From assembly GCF_007830455.1 (NCBI RefSeq), contig NZ_VLLB01000007.1, forward strand, positions 62,001 to 126,000: a stretch of 64,000 nucleotides of DNA. The letters are read 5' to 3'. A program made the position numbers and the translations under genes. Under the pieces are notes generated by a model, which worked only from the letters and a program-made list of their open reading frames with translations, was not told the origin of the DNA and did no database searches. Source of the stretch: Pseudoduganella lurida. GTDB lineage: Bacteria; Pseudomonadota; Gammaproteobacteria; Burkholderiales; Burkholderiaceae_D. Shown piece after piece: positions 32,412-41,037 of this stretch (its first letter is position 1; the number at the start of each line of letters is the position of its first letter).

Positions 32412-33152
32412 ATGGCACGAGTTGCATTGGTAACGGGCGGTATGGGTGGTCTGGGCGAAGCGATCTGCATCAAGCTCGTTGCGCTGGGCTACAAGGTGGT
32501 CACCACCTATTCCCCCAACAACACGAAATACCAGGGCTGGCTCGACCAGATGAAGGAGGCGGGCTACAACTTCGCCGCCTACCCGGCCGACGTGTCGGAC
32601 TACGATTCGGCGCAGGAATGCGTGGCCGCGATCGTGCGCGACATCGGCCCGATCGACGTGCTGGTGAATAACGCGGGCATCACCCGCGACACCACGTTCA
32701 AGAAGATGGACAAGGTGAACTGGGATGCGGTCATCCGCACCAACCTCGATTCCGTGTTCAACATGACGAAGCCGGTGGCGGACGGCATGGTCGAGCGCGG
32801 CTGGGGCCGCATCATCAATATCTCGTCCGTCAACGGCCAGAAGGGCGCCTTCGGCCAGACCAACTATTCGGCCGCCAAGGCCGGCGTGCACGGCTTCACG
32901 AAGGCGCTGGCGCTGGAAGTGGCGCGCAAGGGCGTGACGGTGAACACCATCTCGCCGGGCTACATCGGCACCAAGATGGTCACCGACATCCCGCAGGACG
33001 TGCTGGACACGAAGATCCTGCCGCAGATCCCGATGGGCCGCCTGGGCAAGCCGGACGAAGTGGCCGGCCTGGTGGCCTACCTGTCGTCCGAGGAAGCGGC
33101 GTTCGTGACGGGCGCGAACATCGCCATCAACGGCGGCCAGCACATGTCGTAA
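32412..33152 (+). CDS. phaB: Acetoacetyl-CoA reductase
   Basis: This 246-residue short-chain dehydrogenase reduces acetoacetyl-CoA to (R)-3-hydroxybutyryl-CoA. The cofactor loop TGGMGGLGEAI is at 8-18, NNAGI at 86-90, and the catalytic Ser/Tyr/Lys at about S138/S139, Y152 and K156 (SSVNGQKGAFGQTNYSAAK). It has the same length as PhaB of Cupriavidus. AGGAG precedes the ATG. A short minisatellite and a long-stem terminator follow the stop. Confidence 0.94.
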   Translation: MARVALVTGGMGGLGEAICIKLVALGYKVVTTYSPNNTKYQGWLDQMKEAGYNFAAYPADVSDYDSAQECVAAIVRDIGPIDVLVNNAGITRDTTFKKMDKVNWDAVIRTNLDSVFNMTKPVADGMVERGWGRIINISSVNGQKGAFGQTNYSAAKAGVHGFTKALALEVARKGVTVNTISPGYIGTKMVTDIPQDVLDTKILPQIPMGRLGKPDEVAGLVAYLSSEEAAFVTGANIAINGGQHMS

Positions 33153-33155
33153 GCG

Positions 33156-33244
33156 GTACGAGTCGTCAACAGCACAAGTCTTGAAACAGCACGAGTCTTA
33201 AACAGCACGAGTCTTAAACAGCACGAGTCTTAAAACAGCACGAG
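33156..33244. repeat. 16-17-bp minisatellite after phaB
   Basis: Four full units and partial flanking copies of AGCACGAGTCTTAAAC (16 or 17 bp) run from 4 nt after the phaB stop to the start of the terminator stem. The first copies are more diverged than the middle ones. Confidence 0.85.
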
Positions 33245-33255
33245 CAGCCGTCCCG

Positions 33256-33315
33256 GCGGGACAGGCACCTGTGGCACGGCGCGAGCCGGCGGCAGGTCCC
33301 TGTCCCGCTTTTTTT
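33256..33315 (+). terminator. Long-stem terminator of the phaAB unit
   Basis: GCGGGACAGGCACCTG pairs with CAGGTCCCTGTCCCGC (15 of 16 positions) across a 21-nt loop, followed by seven T. The stem resembles the dispersed GACAGG/CCTGTC palindromes rather than an ordinary terminator. Confidence 0.8.
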
Positions 33316-33367
33316 GGCCGCGATTACAATGGTGGGCATGCCATCCCTACTGCCCGACGGAGCCTCG

Positions 33368-34333
33368 ATGCCTGATCCCACACCCGCGTTGCCCCCGCTG
33401 TTTCCCACCATCGCGCCGCTGCGCAGCGGCATGCTGCCGGTCGACGAGCTGCACACGCTCTACTGGGAGGAGGTCGGCAATCCGCAGGGCATCCCCGTGG
33501 TCTTCCTGCATGGCGGGCCCGGCGCCGGCCTGTCCCCGCACCACCGGCGCTTCTTCGATCCGCGCCACTACCGCGTGATCCTGTTCGACCAGCGCGGCGC
33601 GGGCCAGTCCACGCCGCTGGGCGAGGTGCGCAACAACACCACGCAGCTGCTGGTGGACGATATCGAGAAGCTGCGCGCGCTGATGGGCATCGAGCAGTGG
33701 CTGGTGTTCGGCGGCTCATGGGGTTCCACCCTGGCGCTGGCGTATGGCGAAGCGCATCCGGAACGCTGCCTGGGCTTCATCCTGCGCGGCATCTTCCTGT
33801 GCACGCCGCTGGAAGTGGACTGGTTCATCGACGGCGCCCAGTGGTTCCATCCCGAGATCCACGAGGAATTCGCCGCGCCGATTCCCGAGGACGAGCGGGG
33901 CGACCTGCTGCAGGCCTACTACAAGCGCATCATGGACGACGACCCGGCCGTCTACTGGCCCGCCGTGCGGGGCTGGAGCCGCTTCGAAGGGCGCCGCGTG
34001 TTCCTGCTGCCGCAGCCGGAAGAGGCGCCGTGCGACACGCTCGACCTGGGCATCGGCCGCCTCGAGGCCCACTACATGGCGAACATGGCGTTCTTCGAGG
34101 ACGACCAGCTGCTCCGGAACATCGGCCGCATCGCCCACCTGCCGGCGACCATCGTGCAGGGGCGCTACGACGTGATCTGTCCGCCGTTCACGGCCTGGCG
34201 CCTGCACAAGGCCTGGCCCGGCTCCGTCGTGAAGATGGTGCCCGATGCCGGCCATGGCGCAATGGAGGCGGGCATCTGCCGCGAACTGGTCGCGGCCACC
34301 GAGCAGTTCCGCCGCTTCCGGCGCTTCGACTAG
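33368..34333 (+). CDS. pip: Prolyl aminopeptidase
   Basis: This 321-residue alpha/beta hydrolase of family S33 removes N-terminal proline. The oxyanion motif HGGPGAG is at 48-54, the nucleophile S117 is in GGSWGS, the acid is in GRYDVICPP and the catalytic His is in DAGHGA. FDQRGAGQS is diagnostic of the family. The ATG at 33368 has CGGAG upstream; in-frame ATGs at 33338 and 33329 are alternatives. The gene stands alone between the phaB terminator and the DUF2721 gene. Confidence 0.9.
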   Translation: MPDPTPALPPLFPTIAPLRSGMLPVDELHTLYWEEVGNPQGIPVVFLHGGPGAGLSPHHRRFFDPRHYRVILFDQRGAGQSTPLGEVRNNTTQLLVDDIEKLRALMGIEQWLVFGGSWGSTLALAYGEAHPERCLGFILRGIFLCTPLEVDWFIDGAQWFHPEIHEEFAAPIPEDERGDLLQAYYKRIMDDDPAVYWPAVRGWSRFEGRRVFLLPQPEEAPCDTLDLGIGRLEAHYMANMAFFEDDQLLRNIGRIAHLPATIVQGRYDVICPPFTAWRLHKAWPGSVVKMVPDAGHGAMEAGICRELVAATEQFRRFRRFD

Positions 34334-34433
34334 GCGTTACGCTACGGGTAAGTTCGGATATCGGGCGGGACCGGGAGGCTGCTACACTGGCGCCTGGGAC
34401 CGGAACCGTTTCCGTCAATAATTAGATCAAACA

Positions 34434-34898
34434 ATGAATATCCAGCTGGGCGATATCGGCCACATCATTCAACTGGCGATCGCGCCGGTGTTCCTCCTGA
34501 ACGGCGTGTGCACCAACCTGCAGGTGCTGATCAACCGGCTCGCGCGCATCATCGACCGCTCGCGCGTGCTGGAAGACCGCCTGGACGTCGCCTACAACGA
34601 CACCTACCTGAACGAACTGGACGTGCTGTACCGGAGATCGCACCTGATCAACCTGGCGATCACGCTGTCGACCGCCTGCGGCCTATTCGTCTGCCTCGTC
34701 ATCGCGCTGCTGTTCATCGGCGACACCGCCAACCTCACGCTCGACAAGTACATCGCCGGCCTGTTCGTGGCCGCCGTGATCAGCCTGATCTTCAGCTTCG
34801 GCTTCCTGCTGCGCGAGATCTTCATCGCTTCGGCCGCCATGCGCGCGATGCGCCACGTGCGCCGGGCGCCCAAAACCTACGAACCAGCCAACGAGTAA
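34434..34898 (+). CDS. DUF2721 membrane protein
   Basis: This 154-residue protein has three predicted membrane segments (about 8-28, 68-92 and 105-127) and the DUF2721 pattern IQLAIAPVFLLNGVCTNLQVLINRLARIIDR (in part) at its N-terminus. The charged region around residues 35-62 is conserved in the family. Function unknown. It is 10 nt upstream of the next small gene, so the two are probably co-transcribed. Confidence 0.82.
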   Translation: MNIQLGDIGHIIQLAIAPVFLLNGVCTNLQVLINRLARIIDRSRVLEDRLDVAYNDTYLNELDVLYRRSHLINLAITLSTACGLFVCLVIALLFIGDTANLTLDKYIAGLFVAAVISLIFSFGFLLREIFIASAAMRAMRHVRRAPKTYEPANE

Positions 34899-34908
34899 GA
34901 AGCACATC

Positions 34909-35361
34909 ATGCACGACTATCAACGTCCCCCGACCCTGCACCGCTACGGCCCGCAGAGCGAACTCGAACTGGCGCTGCGCCAGGGCCAGTTCGCGCTGCG
35001 TCCCGTCGGCGGCTTCCTCACGCTGTCGTTCTCGCAGGCGTGGCGCCGCGAGCTGTTCGACCACTTCGGTGCGGACAGCTGCCTCGTCATCCACAACAGC
35101 GAGGAATTCGGCGAGCGCGTGCACCGCGCCGTCCAGCGCACCCTGCCCAACTGGGCGGGCATCGACGGCGCCGTCGAATACGGCACCCGCGCGGCACTGG
35201 GCGCCGCCTTCACGATGGGCACGCAGGATGCCATCGAACAGGAATGGAAATTCGCCTGGCGGCCGATGCATGCGCAGGCCAGCCTGAATCCGGTGGTGAT
35301 CCGCATCGGCAGCCTGGAGAATTTCGCGGAAGTGCGCTCGCGGGATTTCTACCCGGCTTGA
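34909..35361 (+). CDS. Conserved hypothetical protein, 150 aa
   Basis: I do not recognise this family. The protein is soluble and mixed alpha/beta, with aromatic-rich segments (FLTLSFSQAWRRELFDHFG, WKFAWRPMHAQ) and no cysteine motif beyond a single C (DSCLVIHN). It begins 10 nt after the DUF2721 gene and probably belongs to its operon. The end overlaps nothing; the SRPBCC gene converges from the other strand 8 nt away. Confidence 0.6.
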   Translation: MHDYQRPPTLHRYGPQSELELALRQGQFALRPVGGFLTLSFSQAWRRELFDHFGADSCLVIHNSEEFGERVHRAVQRTLPNWAGIDGAVEYGTRAALGAAFTMGTQDAIEQEWKFAWRPMHAQASLNPVVIRIGSLENFAEVRSRDFYPA

Positions 35362-35369
35362 GCCGAGGC

Positions 35370-36029
35370 TTAGCGGGGCAGGCCGGCCGTCGAGGCCTGC
35401 GAGCGGGCCAGGTCGGTGCTGCTGGAGGGCAGGTTGCGGGGCGCGATGCCCTTGTCGAGCCGCACCAGCACGGCGCCCATCATGCGCTCGACGTCGCTGC
35501 GGATGATGTTCGTGCCGAGGATGCCCGGCACGTAGAAGCTCGGCATCATGCGGCCCGAATACTGGATGCGCGTGCCGCCCGTCTCCGGGATCGGCGCCAG
35601 CTCCCAGCGCGATTCGTAATGCTTCATGTCGCCCGAGATCAGCGCGATGTCGATCGACGTCATCGGCTGCTCGGTGGCGCGCACGATCAGGTGCACGGCG
35701 CGCGACATGAACAGGAAGCGCGCGGTGCCGAACTGCTCGATGATCACCTCGTTGCCGTTGCGGGACAGCACCCGGCAGGACGCCAGGTCCGGCACGAATT
35801 CCTCCATGCGGTCATAGCCCGTCAGGATGCGCCAGACGGTGGGCAGCGGCGCCTGCACGCTGCCGGTCGCATCGATCTCGTACATGTGCATGGCATCCTG
35901 CGTCACCCGCTTGACGGACACCTGCAGCTTCGGCGTCTCCGCTTTCGGCGTGTCGCCCCGCGGCGCCTGCGCGAACGCGAGCGCCGGCACGGTACAGCCG
36001 ATCAGCAGGAACAACAGGAGTTGCTTCAT
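35370..36029 (-). CDS. Exported SRPBCC-family (polyketide cyclase-like) protein
   Basis: This 219-residue protein has a signal peptide (MKQLLLFLLIGC start, likely cleavage after AFA around residue 20) and then a START/SRPBCC-like lipid-binding domain. IDATGSVQAPLPTVWRILTGYDRMEEFVPDL (in part) is the typical entrance of the cyclase/dehydrase family. It may bind a hydrophobic ligand in the periplasm. The ATG at 36029 is preferred to an in-frame codon 11 residues upstream because the signal peptide then begins correctly. Confidence 0.78.
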   Translation of the reverse strand: MKQLLLFLLIGCTVPALAFAQAPRGDTPKAETPKLQVSVKRVTQDAMHMYEIDATGSVQAPLPTVWRILTGYDRMEEFVPDLASCRVLSRNGNEVIIEQFGTARFLFMSRAVHLIVRATEQPMTSIDIALISGDMKHYESRWELAPIPETGGTRIQYSGRMMPSFYVPGILGTNIIRSDVERMMGAVLVRLDKGIAPRNLPSSSTDLARSQASTAGLPR

Positions 36030-36125
36030 GGTTCCAGCGTAAGGGAACTGATCCCGGAACACAAGACCGCACGCCCGTTCGATTCAGCCCACGGTTACCC
36101 AGCGCACGCAGTCCATTGCAACCGT

Positions 36126-36310
36126 CCAGCCCGTGTCCACCAAGGGGGCGGCGCAGGGGTTTCGACAGGCGTAGCTTGGCGCCTGCGAAGCGGTGACGGC
36201 TTGCAAGCCGTCACTCCTTCCAGACCCCACATGGACAGTCTCAGCCGTCCAACATAGTTGAGTTCGTGTCCATGTAGGGGTCTGACCCCAAGGTGGACAC
36301 GGGCTGGGCG
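36126..36310. repeat. Inverted pair of GTGTCCA palindromes, one copy split by an insertion
   Basis: The right copy (core 36266-36300) is intact: GTGTCCA, GGGGTCTGACCCC, TGGACAC. The left copy is in opposite orientation and is divided: its left half is at 36133-36148, its right half at 36222-36237. The 73 nt between include a perfect 22-bp palindrome (36193-36214). The pair lies in the gap between the ybaL stop (11 nt away) and the SRPBCC gene. Confidence 0.75.
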
Positions 36311-36320
36311 GTAGAAGTCG

Positions 36321-38030
36321 TCAGTGCGCGCTGGCGGCGGGCTGGCGGAAGGTGTCGAGGACGTGGGCGGTGATGCCGTTGGCGAGTTCTTCCTCGCCGA
36401 TGAAGATCTTGCCGGCGTGTTCCTGGCGCAGCAGCTCGGCTTCCTCTTCGCTGTGGGTGCGCACGACGGTGCGGATGTCCGGGTTCAGCGTGCGCGCGAT
36501 CTCGATCATCGTGCGCACGTGGAAGGTGTCCGGCGTGGCGATCACCAGCATGCGGGCGTGGGCGATGTGGGCCTGGATCAGCACCGCCGGCTCGCTGGCG
36601 TCGCCCGCCACCGCCGGGATGCCATTGCGGCGCAGCTCATCGACCATGTCGCGGTTCTGTTCGGCGACGACGAAGTGGATGCCGTTCTCGATCAGCGTGC
36701 GCGCGATGCGGCGGCCCACGCGGCCGTAGCCGACGAGGACGACCTGGCCGGCCAGCTTGGTGCGCGCGGTCGTCGTCGGCAGCTCGGCCAGCGGATCGGC
36801 CGGACGCTCGAAGCGGGCCGCCAGCCGCGGATTGTTACCGAGCCAGCGCTCCAGTGGCCGGATCGCCGCGAACACCAGCGGGTTCAGTGCGATCGAGATG
36901 ATCGCGCCGGCCAGGATCAGGCTCTGGCCTTCCTGCGGCATCAGATGCAGCGAGATGCCCAGCGCAGCCAGGATGAACGAGAACTCGCCGATCTGCGCCA
37001 GGCTGGCCGAGACCATCAGCGCCGTGCGCGCCGGATAGCGCAGCACCACCACCAGCACGAATGCGGCGATCGATTTGCCGAACACGATGATGGCGACGAC
37101 GGCCAGCAGCTGCAAAGGCTGCTCGACGATGATCGACGGCTCGAACAGCATGCCCACCGAGACGAAGAACAGCACGGCGAACGCATCGCGCAGCGGCAGC
37201 GATTCCTGGGCCGCGCGGTGCGACAGTTCCGATTCGCGCAGCACCATGCCGGCAAAGAAGGCGCCCAGCGCGAACGAGATACCGAACAGCTTGGTGGCGG
37301 CGAAGGCGATGCCGACGGCGGCGGCGATCACGCACAGCGTGAACAGTTCGCGCGAACCGGTGCGCGCCACCTGCCACAGGATCCACGGGAACAGCTTGCG
37401 GCCCACCAGCAGCATGAACGCCACGAAGGCGGCCACCTGGCCCAGCGTGATCCCCAGGGTCATCCAGATATTGGCATCCGGATCGACGCCGCTCGTGTCG
37501 CCGCCCAGCGAGGGCGCCAGCGCCGGCAGCAGCACCAGCACCAGCACGGTGACGAGATCCTCGACCACCAGCCAGCCCACCGCGATGCGGCCGTTGAAGG
37601 AATCGAGGATGCCCCGTTCTTCGAGCGCACGCAGCAGCACCACCGTGCTGGCCACCGACAGCGCCAGCCCGAACACGAGGCCGCCGCCGATCGTCCAGTC
37701 CCACCAGTAGGCCAGACCCATGCCCATCGCGGTGGCCGCGGCGATCTGCAGCACGGCGCCGGGCAGCGCCACCTTGCGCACTTCCCACAGGTCGTCCAGC
37801 GAAAAGTGCAGGCCCACGCCGAACATCATCAGCATCACGCCGATCTCGGCGAGCTGGCCGGCCAGGTGTGCGTCGGCCACGAAGCCGGGCGTGGCGGGAC
37901 CAAGGAGGATGCCGGCGGCCAGGTAGCCCACCAGCGCGGGCAGCTTGACCTTGGTGGCGAGGAAGCCGAACACGAGGCCGAAGCCCAGCGCGGCGGCGAT
38001 GGTGGTGATCAGGGTGACGTCATGGGGCAT
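36321..38030 (-). CDS. ybaL: Cation:proton antiporter with TrkA-N domain, YbaL/KefB type
   Basis: This 569-residue CPA2 antiporter has about 12 membrane segments (residues about 5-385) followed by a linker and a cytoplasmic Rossmann-type TrkA-N domain (VVLVGYGRVGRRIARTL onwards). KVKLPALVGYLAAGILLGPATPG (in part) is characteristic of the family. KefB/KefC have the same architecture but the length and C-terminus without a long KTN linker fit YbaL better. The ATG at 38030 begins with the conserved PHDVTLITTIAAALG; the 67-residue extension upstream is not membrane-like. Confidence 0.87.
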   Translation of the reverse strand: MPHDVTLITTIAAALGFGLVFGFLATKVKLPALVGYLAAGILLGPATPGFVADAHLAGQLAEIGVMLMMFGVGLHFSLDDLWEVRKVALPGAVLQIAAATAMGMGLAYWWDWTIGGGLVFGLALSVASTVVLLRALEERGILDSFNGRIAVGWLVVEDLVTVLVLVLLPALAPSLGGDTSGVDPDANIWMTLGITLGQVAAFVAFMLLVGRKLFPWILWQVARTGSRELFTLCVIAAAVGIAFAATKLFGISFALGAFFAGMVLRESELSHRAAQESLPLRDAFAVLFFVSVGMLFEPSIIVEQPLQLLAVVAIIVFGKSIAAFVLVVVLRYPARTALMVSASLAQIGEFSFILAALGISLHLMPQEGQSLILAGAIISIALNPLVFAAIRPLERWLGNNPRLAARFERPADPLAELPTTTARTKLAGQVVLVGYGRVGRRIARTLIENGIHFVVAEQNRDMVDELRRNGIPAVAGDASEPAVLIQAHIAHARMLVIATPDTFHVRTMIEIARTLNPDIRTVVRTHSEEEAELLRQEHAGKIFIGEEELANGITAHVLDTFRQPAASAH

Positions 38031-38188
38031 GCAGGCGGGGTTCCTTTCGGGGATGGAGGGAGGACTCGTGCGGGAAACGGCAAGCCATTTCCGCATCGAG
38101 TATAAACCGTCATCCCCGGCCGGCCTTGGAAACCGCCGGCGCTGGCGCTGCTGCTGATGTTGCGGCAAGTGCCGCTGCAGGTGTCCAC

Positions 38189-38210
38189 GGAAGGTGTCCG
38201 ACACCATTCC
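38189..38210. repeat. GGTGTCCGACACC palindrome
   Basis: A 22-bp near-palindrome GGAAGGTGTC-CGA-CACCATTCC with one mismatched position. It lies in the gap between ybaL and the FabH-like gene and resembles the other GTGTC/GACAC elements in its core only. Confidence 0.6.
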
Positions 38211-38255
38211 CGATCGCGGCAGTGACCGCAATGAGGCGTGTGGCGGGAACGGTGC

Positions 38256-38293
38256 CAGCCACCGGTTGGCCTCCGGTATCAGCCACCGGTTGG
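38256..38293. repeat. Direct repeat of CAGCCACCGGTTGG
   Basis: Two exact 14-bp copies (38256-38269, 38280-38293), each itself containing the palindromic ACCGGT, lie 24 nt apart and end 12 nt before the stop codon of the FabH-like gene. Confidence 0.8.
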
Positions 38294-38305
38294 ACCTGGC
38301 CCCGC

Positions 38306-39427
38306 TTACAGCTTCTGCACCACCACGCTGCCGATCGAATACCCGGCACCGAACGAGCAGATCACGCCGTAGGCGCCCTGTGGCAGGTCGTCCTGGTATT
38401 TATGGAAGGCGATAATCGAGCCGGCCGACGACGTGTTCGCATACGTGTCCAGCACCACCGGCGCTTCGGACGGCTCGGCATCGCGGCCCAGGATCAGGCG
38501 CGCGATCAGCTGGTTCATGCTCAGGTTGGCCTGGTGCAGCCAGAAGCGCTTCACCTGCGTCACGTCCAGGCCCGCGCTGGCGATCGAGTTCTTGATCATC
38601 TCGGCCGCCATCGGGCACACGTCCTTGAACACTTTGCGGCCCTGCTGCTTGAACAGCTTGTCCGGCTGGCCGATGCCCGACTCGTCGAAGCGGTTCATGA
38701 AGCCGTAGTTGTTGCGGATATTGTTCGAGAACGACGTCTTGAGCTTCATGTCGAGGATCGCGAAGCGGTGCTCAGACACGGCCGCATCGGCCGCCTCGAT
38801 CACCATCGCCGTGCAGGCGTCGCCGAAGATGAAGTGGCTGTCGCGGTCGCGGTAGTCGATATGGCCGCTGGTGATTTCCGGGTTCAGCACGAGCACCGCG
38901 CGCGCCTGCCCCGTCTGCACGGCGGTGGCGGCGGTCTGGATGCCGAACGTGGCGGAGGAACAGGCCACGTTCATGTCGAAGCCGAAGCCTTCGATGCCCA
39001 GTTCCTGCTGCACTTCGATGGCCATGGCCGGATAGGCGCGCTGCATGTTCGAGCAGGCGACGACGACCATGTCGATATCGGCCGGCGTGCGGCCGGCGCG
39101 TTCCAGCGCCTGGCGCGCGGCGGCCACGCAGATCTCGGCCTGCAGCGACAGTTCGTCGTTGGACCGTTCGGGGATCTGCGGCGCCAGGCGGCGCGGATCG
39201 AGCGCGCCGGCCTTCTCCATCACGTAGCGGGACTTGATGCCGGAAGCTTTCTCGATGAAGGCGGCGGACGACGGTTCCAGCGCGGTCGCGGTGCCGGCGG
39301 CGATGGCGGCGGCATTCTCGTCGTTGAACAGAGCCACGTAGGCGTTGTAGCTTTCCACCAGCTCTTCGTTGGAGATGGCGTGCGGCGGCGTGAAGAGGCC
39401 GGTCCCGCTGATGACGGCTTGTTTCAT
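38306..39427 (-). CDS. Beta-ketoacyl-ACP synthase III (FabH-like)
   Basis: This 373-residue KAS III-type enzyme has the nucleophile C156 (NVACSSATF), the His motif WLHQANLSMNQL and the Asn motif NTSSAGS, so the Cys-His-Asn triad is complete. It is about 50 residues longer than E. coli FabH because of an N-terminal insertion (about 28-90), as in the larger Burkholderiales/Pseudomonas paralogues. It may start fatty acid chains from acyl-CoA or serve a special pathway; no fatty acid genes adjoin. ATG at 39427, with a TTG two codons earlier as the only alternative. Confidence 0.85.
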   Translation of the reverse strand: MKQAVISGTGLFTPPHAISNEELVESYNAYVALFNDENAAAIAAGTATALEPSSAAFIEKASGIKSRYVMEKAGALDPRRLAPQIPERSNDELSLQAEICVAAARQALERAGRTPADIDMVVVACSNMQRAYPAMAIEVQQELGIEGFGFDMNVACSSATFGIQTAATAVQTGQARAVLVLNPEITSGHIDYRDRDSHFIFGDACTAMVIEAADAAVSEHRFAILDMKLKTSFSNNIRNNYGFMNRFDESGIGQPDKLFKQQGRKVFKDVCPMAAEMIKNSIASAGLDVTQVKRFWLHQANLSMNQLIARLILGRDAEPSEAPVVLDTYANTSSAGSIIAFHKYQDDLPQGAYGVICSFGAGYSIGSVVVQKL

Positions 39428-39506
39428 GGGCAAACTTTCGAAATCGTTAAGGCGCGGATCGTGAGCGCGCCTGGGTCGGCGCCGATTTTACCCCAATCGC
39501 CGCATG

Positions 39507-39541
39507 AAAAAACGGCGCCGCGGGTTCTCCCCGGGCGCCGT
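39507..39541 (-). terminator. Intrinsic terminator of the S41 protease gene
   Basis: On the reverse strand ACGGCGCC pairs with GGCGCCGT across 14 nt and is followed by TTTTTT. It begins 21 nt after the protease stop. Confidence 0.8.
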
Positions 39542-39561
39542 CCTCCGCTCTGCCGTCTTCC

Positions 39562-41037
39562 TTATTTGCCGGTCACCGGCGTGGCCGCCTGCACGATCGT
39601 CGATTCCGGTTTCGCCGTCTGCACGGGCAGGCCCTTCAGCTGGTTCAGCGCCTGCGTCAGCTGGAAATCGCCGGCGCTGCCGTATTCGAGCGGCTCGCGC
39701 TTCTTCTCCAGCGCCAGGATGCGCACCTGTTCTTCCAGCTCGTCGCGGCGGTCCCTGGCGGCCTCCGTGTCGCGGTCGTTGGACAGGTGCTTGGCCAGGT
39801 CCGCCTCGCGCATGCGCAGCGCGTTCAGGCCGTCGCCATCGGCGTATTCGTTGACCAGCACGTCCGGCACGATGCCCTTGGCCTGGATCGAGCGGCCGTG
39901 CGGCGTGTAGTAACGCGCGGTCGTGAGCTTCAGCGCCGTGTCGGACGTCAGCTGGCGGATCGTCTGCACCGAGCCCTTGCCGAAGGTCTGGCTGCCGATG
40001 ATGGTGGCGCGCTTGTAGTCCTGCAGCGCGCCGGCCACGATCTCGGAGGCGGACGCGGAACCCGTGTTGACCAGCACCGTGAGCGGCACGCGCTTCAACG
40101 CGTCCGGCAGGCGTGCCAGCGGATCGCTGTCGCTGCGCAGCGAATAGAACTCGGGCCGCGCGTAGTAGGTCTGTTTGGAGTCGGCCACCTGGCCGTTGGT
40201 GGAGACGATGGCGGCGTCCTTCGGCAGGAACGCCGCGGCCACGCCGATCGCGCCCTGCAGCACGCCGCCCGGATCGTTGCGCAGGTCCAGCACGATGCCT
40301 TTCAGCTGCGCATCCTGCTTGTACAGTTCGGTGATCTTGGCGGCCAGGTCGTCCAGGGTCGGCTCCTGGAACTGCGCCACGCGCAGCCACGCATAGCCCG
40401 GCTCGATGATCCTGCCCTTGACGCTTTTCTGGTGGATCTCCTCGCGCACCAGGCTGAAGGTGAGGGGCTGCGGCTCGTCGCGGCGCAGCACCGTCAGCGT
40501 CACCTTGCTGTTCGGCTCGCCGCGCATCTTCTTCACCGATTCGTCCAGCGACAGGCCCTTGAGCGGCGTGGTGTCCAGCCGCGTGATCAGGTCGCCCGCC
40601 TTGATGCCGGCGCGCCAGGCCGGCGAATCCTCGATCGGCGCAACGATCTTGATGGTGCCGTCCTCGCTCTGGGCGATCTCGATGCCCAGGCCCACGAACT
40701 TGCCCTGCGAGCCTTCGCGCAGCTCCGCGTAGGCCTTCTTGTCCAGGTAGGCCGAATGGGGATCGAGCGAGGCAACCATGCCCGAAATCGCGTCGGCCAG
40801 CAGTTTCTTGTCCTCGACCTGCTCGACATAATCGGACTTGATGAGGCCATACACATCGGCCAGCTGGCGCAGTTCCTCCAGCGGCAGCGCCGGCTCCGCG
40901 GGCCGCTGCGCCATCGCGGAAAACTGCAGCGACACGGCGATGCCCGCCACCACCCCCACGCCCACCAGGCCGGCGCTCTTCATGCGCTTGCCGACCCGTC
41001 CCTTGATGCTGTCCTCGTTCCTGCTTTCCATGCTCAT
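39562..41037 (-). CDS. S41 carboxyl-terminal processing peptidase
   Basis: This 491-residue periplasmic protease has a signal anchor (about residues 22-38), an N-terminal helical domain, a PDZ domain (about 95-175, with GLGIEIAQSEDG) and a tail-specific protease domain. The catalytic Ser is in GSASASEIVAG and the Lys in GSQTFGKGSVQ. The C-terminal 90 residues include a charged coiled region (RDTEAARDRRDELEEQVRIL). It is of CtpA type, which trims membrane and periplasmic proteins. AAGGG lies upstream of the ATG at 41037. Confidence 0.9.
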   Translation of the reverse strand: MSMESRNEDSIKGRVGKRMKSAGLVGVGVVAGIAVSLQFSAMAQRPAEPALPLEELRQLADVYGLIKSDYVEQVEDKKLLADAISGMVASLDPHSAYLDKKAYAELREGSQGKFVGLGIEIAQSEDGTIKIVAPIEDSPAWRAGIKAGDLITRLDTTPLKGLSLDESVKKMRGEPNSKVTLTVLRRDEPQPLTFSLVREEIHQKSVKGRIIEPGYAWLRVAQFQEPTLDDLAAKITELYKQDAQLKGIVLDLRNDPGGVLQGAIGVAAAFLPKDAAIVSTNGQVADSKQTYYARPEFYSLRSDSDPLARLPDALKRVPLTVLVNTGSASASEIVAGALQDYKRATIIGSQTFGKGSVQTIRQLTSDTALKLTTARYYTPHGRSIQAKGIVPDVLVNEYADGDGLNALRMREADLAKHLSNDRDTEAARDRRDELEEQVRILALEKKREPLEYGSAGDFQLTQALNQLKGLPVQTAKPESTIVQAATPVTGK

